This document shows positions 1 through 6,501 of a stretch of 9,278 nucleotides of DNA, one piece after another. This stretch comes from UBA11524 sp963642705. Lineage in GTDB: Bacteria > Bacillota > Clostridia > Christensenellales > Aristaeellaceae. The stretch covers positions 1 to 9,278 of the forward strand of contig CAVIHU010000056.1 in the NCBI GenBank assembly GCA_963642705.1. Reading direction: 5' to 3'. A program made the translations under genes and the position numbers. The first letter of the stretch is position 1. Every line of letters begins with the position of its first letter. The notes under the pieces are model-generated. The model had not been told where the DNA came from, did no database searches, and saw nothing but the letters and a program-made list of their open reading frames with translations.

Positions 1-78
1 ACGCATGTGCCATATCGATTTTGCTTCCATGGGTCATATCTCTTTACAACACAGAATTAATTCACACCAAAATGGTAT

Positions 79-107
79 TTGCTATTGACATCGTTTCTGT
101 ATACAAT
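79..107 (+). promoter_or_regulatory. Possible sigma-A promoter of the peptide-binding protein gene
   Basis: TTGCTA (79-84) and TACAAT (102-107) are separated by 17 nt, which fits a vegetative promoter with a weak -35 and a good -10. Transcription would begin near 114, leaving a leader of about 60 nt before the ATG at 177. A perfect TTGACA lies at 85-90 but has no -10 at the right distance. Nothing else is recognisable in the first 176 bases. Confidence 0.35.
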
Positions 108-176
108 AAGTGCAATCATTTCATAAACAGCAATGTTTATCAAATGAGCATTATTATTGCAGGAGGAATGATTCAC

Positions 177-1778
177 ATGAAGCAAAAGCTCGCCAGACTC
201 TTAGCACTCACGATGGTATTGATGATGGCTGTGTGTTCACAGTCTTTCGCTGAGGGAAAAACCTTGCGACTGACGCAGAACGTTGAAATGGATACGCTGG
301 ACAGCGGCAATACTGGCGATGGTTACACGACCAGCATTATGTCGCTGCTTGTGGACAGCCTCTTCCGCCTGGATGCCAACAGCCAGCCTCAGCCTTCCTT
401 AGCCGAAAGCTATGAGGTTTCCGAAGACGGCCTCGTTTATACCTTCCATCTGCGTGATTCCAAATGGAGCAACGGGGACGATGTAACGGCTGCTGACTTT
501 GAATATGCTTGGAAGCGTGCCGCGAATCCCAACGGCGGCTTTGAGCACACTTTCCTTTTTAATTATCTGCCGCTGAAGAAGCTGAAAGAGATTAATAAGG
601 GCGAAATGGACTACACGACGCTGGGCGTTACGGCAACCGATGCGAAGACTTTGGTCGTGGAGCTGACCAGCCCCTGCGATTGGCTCATCAATTTCCTGAG
701 TGACTGTGCCTTCAGTCCCCTGAATCAGAAATTTGTTGAAAGCTGCGGCGACCAATATGCGCTGTCCAGTGACACTTTCCTGACCTGCGGCGCATATAAG
801 CTGGAAAACTGGACTGCCGGTGACTTAACATGGACACTGACGAAGAACGAAGACTATTGGAACGCCGAGAATGTCAACATTGACACGATTGAGTATCAGG
901 TCATCAAGGATACACAGACCGGCATCATGGCGTATGAAAGCAATCAGGCTGACTTCGTGATTCTGAGCAGCGATGTGGTGGATATGTACCGCGATTCCGA
1001 TGCTTTTTACAGCGCTCCTACGACCTATAGCTGGTATGTCGTTCCCAACTTCCGCGATGATACTGTCAGCAATCAGAACCTTTTGTATGCAATCGGCTTC
1101 TCCATCGACCGCGAAGCACTGGTCAACAACATCCTGTGCGATGGCTCTTTGGCTAAGTATGACTGCAACTATTCCGACGTTTTCTATGATGCGAACGGCA
1201 ACGAATTCAACTCCGTGCGTCCCGACTTCTGGAGCTGCAACAAAGAGCAGGCCAAGGAATATTGGGAAAAGGCTAAGGAAGAACTCGGCGTTGACACCCT
1301 GACACTGGACTTCACCGTTGAAGACAGCGAAAGCGCTCAGAGCGTGGCAGCCTTCATTCAGTCTGAAGTCGAAAGCACCTGCCCCGGCCTTTCTCTGAAC
1401 CTCAAGGTCATGCCCAAGATGCAGAGATTGGACGAAATGGAAAACGGCAAATTCCAGCTTGCACTGCACCGCACCGGCTCTTCTGTGCCCAATGTGCTGG
1501 CAAAGCTCGGTCAGTACACGACCGGCCAGAGCCTGAATTATGCCGGCTATTCCAACGAAGAATATGATGCCCTGTACAACGCAACCGCTGAAGAAACCGA
1601 TTCCGATGTGATTTGGAACAACTGCTTAGACCTGGAAGAAATGGCACAGCGTGCGGCTGTTGCGATCCCGATCTATCGTACCGCCGATTGCCTGCTGATT
1701 CGTCCGACCGTCAGCAATTATTTCCACAATCTGATTGGCATTTCCTGGGACTTCATGTTCGCCGATATTGCCGAATAA
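177..1778 (+). CDS. Oligopeptide/dipeptide ABC transporter substrate-binding protein (OppA/DppA type, SBP family 5)
   Basis: The product is 533 aa, a normal length for an OppA-type extracytoplasmic binding protein that captures peptides (or similar solutes) and passes them to a membrane permease. The reading frame is open upstream to 21, but the ATG at 177 is chosen because AGGAGG (161-166) sits 10 nt before it and a signal peptide begins there. An in-frame ATG at 168 lies too close to that site. Residues 1-25 form a Sec signal with a basic start, a hydrophobic core and a likely signal peptidase I site after S-F-A (25). Cys20 follows M-A-V, a poor lipobox, so lipid anchoring is doubtful. Residues about 85-118, with LVYTFHLRDSKWSNGDDVTA, are the typical family 5 signature. 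An OppB permease gene follows. The substrate cannot be read from the sequence. Confidence 0.93.
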   Translation: MKQKLARLLALTMVLMMAVCSQSFAEGKTLRLTQNVEMDTLDSGNTGDGYTTSIMSLLVDSLFRLDANSQPQPSLAESYEVSEDGLVYTFHLRDSKWSNGDDVTAADFEYAWKRAANPNGGFEHTFLFNYLPLKKLKEINKGEMDYTTLGVTATDAKTLVVELTSPCDWLINFLSDCAFSPLNQKFVESCGDQYALSSDTFLTCGAYKLENWTAGDLTWTLTKNEDYWNAENVNIDTIEYQVIKDTQTGIMAYESNQADFVILSSDVVDMYRDSDAFYSAPTTYSWYVVPNFRDDTVSNQNLLYAIGFSIDREALVNNILCDGSLAKYDCNYSDVFYDANGNEFNSVRPDFWSCNKEQAKEYWEKAKEELGVDTLTLDFTVEDSESAQSVAAFIQSEVESTCPGLSLNLKVMPKMQRLDEMENGKFQLALHRTGSSVPNVLAKLGQYTTGQSLNYAGYSNEEYDALYNATAEETDSDVIWNNCLDLEEMAQRAAVAIPIYRTADCLLIRPTVSNYFHNLIGISWDFMFADIAE

Positions 1779-1868
1779 TCAGCCATACGATTTGACATCG
1801 AAGGCATAGCAAGATTCGGGATGAATTGAAGATGCTATGACGGAGATTGAAAAGCGTATAAGTTCGGG

Positions 1869-1882
1869 TGCGTGCAAACGCA
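1869..1882 (+). other. Small hairpin with GCAA loop between binding protein and permease genes
   Basis: TGCGT (1869-1873), GCAA (1874-1877) and ACGCA (1878-1882) form a 5-bp stem closed by a GNRA-type tetraloop. It lies 26 nt upstream of the larger GC-rich hairpin at 1908-1935. It may stabilise the 3' end of the upstream message, but this is inferred from position only. Confidence 0.3.
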
Positions 1883-1907
1883 TTTGGCTGCCATCCCCAA
1901 GCAATCA

Positions 1908-1935
1908 GCCGCCGCACGGTTTATCCGGCGGCGGC
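1908..1935 (+). terminator. GC-rich intercistronic hairpin, probable attenuator
   Basis: GCCGCCGC-A-CGG (1908-1919) pairs with CCG-GCGGCGGC (1925-1935) to give 11 base pairs with one bulged A and a 5-nt TTTAT loop. It is followed by TATTTAAAAAG rather than a full run of T, so it is a weak terminator or an RNA-stability element rather than a complete stop. It lies between the binding-protein stop (1778) and the permease start (1962). Such structures commonly let a binding protein be made in excess over its permease. Confidence 0.6.
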
Positions 1936-1961
1936 TATTTAAAAAGAAAGGGGTACAATGT

Positions 1962-2894
1962 GTGAAAAAATATGTCGCCAAGCGTTTGCTGACAGCAGTT
2001 GTGACCTTGCTGGCAGTCCTCTTTATCCTGTTTCTTCTGATGGAGCTGCTCCCCGGCTCGCCGTTTAACAACCCTGAATTGACTGCAGAACAGCGGGCCA
2101 GTATCGAAGCAAAATACGGTCTGGATCAGCCTTTTTTTACGCGATATATCAAATATATTGCCAACATTCTGCAGGGGGATTTCGGCGTTTCCTATAATAT
2201 CCAGCAGAATATGCCGATTTCCAGTTTGCTGGCTAAGCGTTTCCCTGTCACCATCCGCATAGGTCTCATGGCTATTGTGTTCGGCGTATTGATGGGGATG
2301 TTGCTTGGCATTGTTGCCGGTTTTCATCATAACAGCATTTGGGATACGATTACTTCGGCTATTGCCATTTTGGGCGTCAGCCTTCCGGCATTTGTTTTCG
2401 CTCTGTTGTTAGCTTATTTTGTCGGCTTCCAGTGGAAACTGCTTCCCTTCCTCTATAATGCAAAAACGCCGTTAGCTTCGGCTATTCTTCCTGCTTTAAC
2501 GCTTTCCGTATCCCCGATGGCAAGCGTAGCGCGGTACACCAGAAGTGAAATTATCGAAGTATTGAACCAAAATTATATTACCCTGGCGAAGGTCAAAGGC
2601 ATCGGTAAGCTGAAATTGGTGCTGAAACACGTGCTGCGCAATGTGCTGACAGGCGTGATTACCATCATCGGACCCAGCGTTGTCAATGTGCTGACGGGCA
2701 GCCTGGTGGTTGAAAAGGCCTTCTCCGTGCCGGGCATTGGCGGGCTGCTTATTACGACCATCCAAGAGAGCGATTACAATGTGACGTTCGCGCTGTCCTT
2801 CATTTATTGCGCTTTATATATTCTTGTGATGCTGATAGTCGATATTTTGTACGGCTTGATTGATCCTCGCATCCGTGTAGCAAAGGGAGAGTGA
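1962..2894 (+). CDS. Peptide ABC transporter permease, OppB/DppB type
   Basis: The product is 310 aa, the usual length of an OppB-type inner-membrane permease subunit. The GTG at 1962 is chosen because a GAAAGGGG site lies about 8 nt upstream and because the protein then starts MKKYVAKRLL, the normal N-terminus (basic segment entering the first membrane helix). Membrane segments are visible at about 10-30, 100-121, 132-155, 172-190, 230-252 and 275-300. The EAA-like cytoplasmic loop that contacts the ATPase is at about 204-228 (NYITLAKVKGIG, then KHVLRN). The C-terminus carries the conserved LIDPRIR (299-305). The usual partners OppC, OppD and OppF do not follow, so this subunit must work with components encoded elsewhere or be non-functional. 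Confidence 0.93.
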   Translation: MKKYVAKRLLTAVVTLLAVLFILFLLMELLPGSPFNNPELTAEQRASIEAKYGLDQPFFTRYIKYIANILQGDFGVSYNIQQNMPISSLLAKRFPVTIRIGLMAIVFGVLMGMLLGIVAGFHHNSIWDTITSAIAILGVSLPAFVFALLLAYFVGFQWKLLPFLYNAKTPLASAILPALTLSVSPMASVARYTRSEIIEVLNQNYITLAKVKGIGKLKLVLKHVLRNVLTGVITIIGPSVVNVLTGSLVVEKAFSVPGIGGLLITTIQESDYNVTFALSFIYCALYILVMLIVDILYGLIDPRIRVAKGE

Positions 2895-2898
2895 TAAC

Positions 2899-3093
2899 AT
2901 AAATCATCGCGTCTATGTTGAGGAAAATGTGTTGTTCACACTGGGCGAAATTTGCACACCGCAAGCACATTTAAGCGTATTTACTCTTGGCGATAATGAC
3001 GAGCTTTGTGAAAAAAAGAGTATGGTGAGATCGTTTGGGAATTCAAGCTCTGGCCGACACTGTATTGATTCTGTAATTAAATACATCATATGA
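2899..3093 (+). pseudogene. Short frame starting at ATA after the permease gene; possible remnant of the next opp gene
   Basis: A 64-codon frame runs to TGA at 3091-3093. It has no ATG, GTG or TTG at its head. An ATA at 2899 stands 9 nt after GGGAG (2885-2889), where a start codon would be expected just beyond the permease stop. The product would read I-N-H-R-V-Y-V-E-E-N and so on. It has no membrane helix and I recognise no family. It may be the mutated and truncated beginning of an oppC-like gene, or chance open sequence left by a rearrangement. Apart from this frame I see nothing in 2895-3100. Confidence 0.25.
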
Positions 3094-3103
3094 ACACAGC
3101 CAT

Positions 3104-3178
3104 GGTGGTGCTGTTTCTCCGTGAGGGTGGTGCTGTTTTACCGACACGGTGGTGCTAAAACCCCGTGCACGTGGTGCT
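3104..3178. repeat. Four direct GGTGGTGCT repeats at 22-nt period; probable solitary IS21-family end
   Basis: GGTGGTGCT occurs at 3104, 3126 and 3148, with a one-mismatch copy (CGTGGTGCT) at 3170, so the period is exactly 22 nt, about two helical turns. The first two copies continue with GTTT. Multiple evenly spaced transposase-binding repeats at the termini are a known property of IS21-family elements. Assigning these to IS21 is inference from that pattern and from the motif resembling clostridial IS21-type ends. No transposase (istA) or helper ATPase (istB) gene is present on either side, so this would be an orphan end left by a deletion or partial excision. The following stretch, 3179-3334, holds nothing I can support. 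Confidence 0.5.
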
Positions 3179-3334
3179 CAGTGGGCGTGATATACATATA
3201 GGAATTCTCACAAAAGGAGTCGCCTCTTGTCGATGGGGAGTATATATCCAACATTCTGCTCCATAACCGCAACGGGCTATGAACCGCACTCTTCCATTCT
3301 CAACACGTGAAAAACGAAAAAACACAGCAGAATC

Positions 3335-3379
3335 AAAAAACTGCATTTGACTCTACAACCGAGCCAGATGCAGTTTTTT
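3335..3379 (-). terminator. Rho-independent terminator of the flavoprotein gene, possibly bidirectional
   Basis: AAAAAACTGCAT (3335-3346) is perfectly complementary to ATGCAGTTTTTT (3368-3379), and CTC/GAG (3351-3353 with 3361-3363) extends the upper stem. On the minus strand it ends in a run of U 14 nt past the flavoprotein stop. The flanking A and T runs allow it to work on the plus strand as well, which would insulate the gene from transcription coming from the opp side. Confidence 0.8.
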
Positions 3380-3393
3380 ATGATGTTTTGCGA

Positions 3394-5100
3394 TCAGTTT
3401 ACTTCGGTAATGGCCGTCTGAGCTGCGATACGACCGCTGGAAACACAGCCGCCAAGACCTGTTCCGCTCATCGGATAGCCGCCTTCAAACCAGTTGCCAT
3501 AGATCAGCTCACCGGCAGCAAACAGATTTTCAATGACTTTGCCTTCAGAAGTGATCACATGCATCGATTCGTCAACGGCCAAACCAGTAATGGTACCGAT
3601 CATGCCTGCTTCATGGACTTCACCGTAGAAGGGACCCACAAGCAGCGGGCACATTTCGTTAACGGGAGTATTGAAATCATCGCCGTTGCCTGAAGCACAC
3701 TGCTCGTTGTATTTTTCAACAGTCTTCATCAGAGTCTCGACATGAACACCCATCTGCTCTGCGAGTTCTTCAATCGTATCTGCCTTATAGAGTTCGCCGT
3801 TCTGATAGTTCTTTTCCATCTGCTCCAGCGTGCCACCAGCAGAGTACTTATCAATGTCTGCGGGGAAGATGCTGTACAGCTTGCCATTAGAAGACGCATT
3901 TACCAGCACATACAGCTTCGTGTAGTGTTCGTTGGCAGCACCAACCTGTTCGCCTTCCACATTGACCAGGAGACCATTGCCAAAGGTGGAATGCGCCATG
4001 CCCGTAGCATGTGTGCCAACACCCATAGAACCAGTGCCAACCAAATAGCCGCCTGCGGCAACGCCCATGATATGACCATCGCCGTCATCACCAACAAAGG
4101 TGTTGTTTTTTACAAGGTTAGCATATCCGGGAACGTACTTTTCGCACAGTTCTGCATTCTGACCGATACCACCGGTTGCAAGGATAACTTTCTTTGCGTT
4201 GACTGTATACTGCTGTCCATCGCATTCGGCAACAACGCCAGTTACAGCACCATCGGCATTCTGAACCAGAGAAACAGCAGCAGTCTTCATGCGAGTGTCA
4301 ATGTTCTTGGTGTTGTAGGAAGTGGTCAGCGAAGCAATCATACCTGCACCAAAGTTCACAGAAGCTGAGCACCAGAAACGAGGATCTGCCTGCGGATTGC
4401 ACTGAGAAACCTCTTCAAAAACAACGCCGTTGTCCATCAGGAAGTGCAGAGAATTATAGCTCTCATTTGCCAGAGCATAGAAAACATCCTTGTTGTACAC
4501 GGGACCAGCCTGCTTGTTAAAGAACTCGTAGATTTCATCAGCAGTAAAATCGTACTTATCCTTTGTAAGTTCACTGCCGACCGCCCACACAGAACTGTGA
4601 GACGTGGTGGCTGCACCGCCAAGCACATCGGTTTTCTCCAGAAGAACAACATTCTGACCAGCATCAGCTAATGCAATTGCAGCAGACATGCCGGTGATGC
4701 CACCGCCGACCACAACCACATCAGTCGTAACGTCCTCGTAGGTAGTGGTGCTCTCGCTATCGTCCTTCGTAAGCGTTACGCCGCTTTCAGAAAGTGCCTG
4801 CGCTGCCGCAGTCAGAATTGCATTGCTCGTAAACGTAGCACCTGTGATGCCATCAACTTCCACAGAATTGGTCTTGACCATTTTCTGCGGGAGTTGTTCA
4901 AGAGCAGTGCCGCCAATGCCTGCAGTTTCGTCTGCACCTTCAGCAGTGACGTTAACCAGACGATTGCCATCAATCGTCAGGGTTACGGTAACGTCGCCAC
5001 CGAAGCCACGTGCTGTTGCACTAAAGCTGTCTTCTGCCATTGCCGATGTGCCGAAGACCATCATCGTGCAGGCAAGGAACATGGAAATAAGTTTCTTCAT
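3394..5100 (-). CDS. Secreted FMN-binding/FAD-dependent reductase (fumarate reductase/flavocytochrome c superfamily), substrate unknown
   Basis: The product is 568 aa. AGGAGG lies 7 nt before the ATG. Residues 1-22 are a Sec signal with a likely A-M-A cleavage site and no lipobox. Residues about 27-112 form an FMN-binding domain with D83-G-I-T-G-A-T-F-T91, the consensus for covalent FMN attachment by ApbE, probably at Thr91. Residues 126-560 form the FAD-binding reductase domain: VVGGG.TG dinucleotide motif at 130-137, E155 for the ribose, and C-terminal FAAGE (527-531) and GR (556-557). Enzymes with this layout take electrons through the FMN and reduce small molecules outside the membrane. 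Compared from memory with Shewanella flavocytochrome c3, the catalytic Arg appears as Lys395, one active-site His as Gly502 and the NRLGG Arg as Gly, so fumarate is doubtful. No haem CxxCH motif is present. The gene is monocistronic behind a MerR-type promoter. Confidence 0.9.
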   Translation of the reverse strand: MKKLISMFLACTMMVFGTSAMAEDSFSATARGFGGDVTVTLTIDGNRLVNVTAEGADETAGIGGTALEQLPQKMVKTNSVEVDGITGATFTSNAILTAAAQALSESGVTLTKDDSESTTTYEDVTTDVVVVGGGITGMSAAIALADAGQNVVLLEKTDVLGGAATTSHSSVWAVGSELTKDKYDFTADEIYEFFNKQAGPVYNKDVFYALANESYNSLHFLMDNGVVFEEVSQCNPQADPRFWCSASVNFGAGMIASLTTSYNTKNIDTRMKTAAVSLVQNADGAVTGVVAECDGQQYTVNAKKVILATGGIGQNAELCEKYVPGYANLVKNNTFVGDDGDGHIMGVAAGGYLVGTGSMGVGTHATGMAHSTFGNGLLVNVEGEQVGAANEHYTKLYVLVNASSNGKLYSIFPADIDKYSAGGTLEQMEKNYQNGELYKADTIEELAEQMGVHVETLMKTVEKYNEQCASGNGDDFNTPVNEMCPLLVGPFYGEVHEAGMIGTITGLAVDESMHVITSEGKVIENLFAAGELIYGNWFEGGYPMSGTGLGGCVSSGRIAAQTAITEVN

Positions 5101-5142
5101 GGTTCATCCTCCTTTTTTTCGCTACTCCCAAGCGATGAAAGA

Positions 5143-5173
5143 AGTATAAACCCGGTTACGATAACCAAGTCAA
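5143..5173 (-). promoter_or_regulatory. MerR-type promoter and operator of the flavoprotein gene
   Basis: On the minus strand TTGACT (5168-5173) and TATACT (5143-5148) are separated by 19 nt, longer than the 17 nt a sigma-A promoter prefers. The spacer contains the inverted repeat GGTTA-TCG-TAACC (5154-5166). An overlong spacer holding a dyad is the classic target of MerR-family activators, which twist the DNA to realign the two hexamers. The transcript would start about 36 nt before the flavoprotein ATG. A broken MerR-family gene ends only 11 nt upstream of the -35, which points to it as the cognate regulator. Confidence 0.75.
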
Positions 5174-5184
5174 CCACCATTGTT

Positions 5185-6000
5185 TTATTTTTCACATTTT
5201 ACATTCACGCGCACTGAAAAGTAATATTCCTTGCTGTTTATACAGGTGCTTCCACTATAGCGGCCATTGATGTCTGAAACGACGCGGAAATTGTGCTCGT
5301 GAATATAGCTGTTTAATGGAATCAACGAGCTGGAGTGGATATAAAAAGGATTATCAGTTTTCACCATGACACGAAGAGAATGTCCGGAGGGGCTATGTAT
5401 TACCGGAGGATCTATGCAAAGATGTGCTTCCTCAACGCATTGCGGGAAGGCAAGAAGCCCTATCTTTGTTTTGATCAATGTATCTTCCCTGAATGCATCC
5501 TCAGCAGGCCATTCTGCCGTCCAGCCTATTTCTGTCATCGGGGCTTTGGAAAGCCATTCCTGAGCTATCTTTTCTGCAGACGGCTCACTCTTAACGCCAT
5601 CGCCTAAAAGCATCAGACGGTACATGCCATGTGTCTCCATTTCAGTGATTGCGTCGAAATTGATAGCATCCTGGATAAACGATCTTTGCTTTCGGATTCG
5701 GAACAGCTCACGTTGAAGCCTTTCAATGTTATTCTCAAGTTGCTCAATTTGCCGACTGAGAAACAGCGATTGTGCTTCAAGCGTTTAACTGTCGATAACC
5801 GAAGGAATTTTCTTCAGCGGAATGCTGTAAGAAAGCAACATTTTGATTCGTAAGATTTCAAAGCCATCAAGATCTGAATACTTGCGATATTGGCTGCCCT
5901 CGGTACGTTCGGGGGAAAGCAGGCCTTCGTTCTCATAATAACGGAGCATTTCGCGACTTACACCGAGTCTCTTAATGATTTGAGATGTTGAGTAATTTAT
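5185..6000 (-). pseudogene. MerR-family transcriptional regulator with GyrI-like effector domain, broken by a nonsense codon
   Basis: Read through one stop, the frame encodes 271 residues, the normal size of a BmrR/BltR-type regulator. A winged HTH occupies about 3-70 (SQIIKRLGVSREMLRYYENEGLL is typical), a coiled-coil dimerisation helix about 73-118, and a GyrI-like ligand-binding domain about 121-271. Codon 72 is TAA (5785-5787), exactly between the HTH and the coiled coil, and homology continues without a frame change on both sides. The start position is also damaged: GGAG lies 10 nt before an ATA (5998-6000), and an in-frame TGA lies just upstream, so no ATG, GTG or TTG is available. The intact C-terminal part (from the ATG at 5640) has no DNA-binding domain. 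In working form it would sense a small molecule and activate the adjacent flavoprotein promoter. Confidence 0.85.
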
Positions 6001-6021
6001 GGTTTTTCAACTCCGTTCTTT

Positions 6022-6312
6022 TTAATTTTTCAGTTGATTGTAAAATGAAGTTGGACACTTAAAAAAATCCACAGCGATATACCGACCTAATTCACGATAA
6101 GCTTTCTGTGCTTTTGCTCTTGCCTGATCTCGTATTTTATTGGCTTGGAATTCTGCATCTGCCACTTTCTTATCAGCAGCATTCTGTGCTGCTTCTTTAA
6201 TATCTGAAGCATCTTTGTTGGCCTGTTCTTTAACATTTTCGGCATTCAGCGTAGCTTTTCGGGCTTTTTCTTCTGCATCCTTTAGTGCAGCGTGGTTTTG
6301 GTGCAAGAGCAA
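6022..6312 (-). pseudogene. Alanine-rich coiled-coil fragment, 5' end missing
   Basis: About 96 codons encode a charged, alanine-rich helical segment (KDAEEKARKATLNAENVKEQ onward) with heptad-like spacing through about residue 75. A different-looking tail follows (AVDFFKCPTSFYNQ). The opposite strand in this stretch gives only the Ala/Ser/Phe-rich shadow expected of a coiled coil. No good start exists: the frame begins at a TTG without a ribosome binding site, and homology-like character stops at about 6304-6312. The gene is therefore probably headless. Long helices of this kind occur in mobilisation proteins, ATP-synthase-like subunits and envelope proteins, and I cannot choose among them. 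Its stop lies 21 nt before the regulator start position. Confidence 0.4.
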
Positions 6313-6457
6313 GGGCCTGAACCAAATTATCGATAGTTATAATAACAAGTCTGCTGATGCCACAGTAAAAAAGGTAACAGCTACCGTCAAGGGCAGTTCT
6401 TCTGGCTATACTGTGCGGCTTGGGTATTACAACAAGGCAAAGTCTGTACTAAAGTAA
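6313..6457 (+). pseudogene. 3' remnant of an unidentified plus-strand gene
   Basis: The last 48 or so codons of a plus-strand frame (S-K-G-L-N-Q-I-I-D-S-Y-N-N, ending Y-N-K-A-K-S-V-L-K, stop TAA at 6455-6457) read like a genuine protein C-terminus. They are followed 8 nt later by a strong intrinsic terminator on the same strand. The frame stays open further left to 6140, but there it is only the antisense of the coiled-coil fragment, so the true 5' part of this gene is gone. I do not recognise the family. Confidence 0.4.
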
Positions 6458-6465
6458 GATGGTTT

Positions 6466-6501
6466 GGGCAGGAAGTCAATCTTCCTGCCCTCTCTCTTTT
6501 T
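6466..6501 (+). terminator. Strong rho-independent terminator
   Basis: GGGCAGGAAG (6466-6475) pairs perfectly with CTTCCTGCCC (6481-6490) across a TCAAT loop and is followed by TCTCTCTTTTT. It ends the plus-strand remnant whose stop is at 6457. The minus strand has no U-tract after the stem (AAACC), so it works in one direction. The hairpin overlaps the last codons of the decayed SH3-domain gene on the other strand. Confidence 0.85.

Noticed and set aside
85..90. Perfect TTGACA as -35 of the binding-protein gene
   Set aside because: No -10-like hexamer lies 16-18 nt downstream. The visible TACAAT is only 11 nt away and pairs better with TTGCTA at 79.
21..176. 52 extra N-terminal codons on the peptide-binding protein
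   Set aside because: The extension has no ribosome binding site at 21 and would bury the signal peptide that begins at 177 after AGGAGG.
825..1469. Long antisense frame (214 aa) within the binding-protein gene
   Set aside because: It lies wholly opposite a well-supported SBP family 5 gene, has no ribosome binding site and no recognisable domain.
3104..3178. CRISPR array
   Set aside because: The repeated unit is only 9-13 bp with about 9-13 nt between copies, and there are no cas genes. Real CRISPR repeats and spacers are much longer.
3155..3346. 63-aa minus-strand frame between the repeat array and the terminator
   Set aside because: It starts inside the terminator stem, overlaps the repeat array, and has no ribosome binding site or recognisable domain.
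3307..4368. Plus-strand frames of 128 and 208 aa under the flavoprotein gene
   Set aside because: Both are mirror frames of a confidently assigned minus-strand gene. The first also runs straight through the terminator hairpin.
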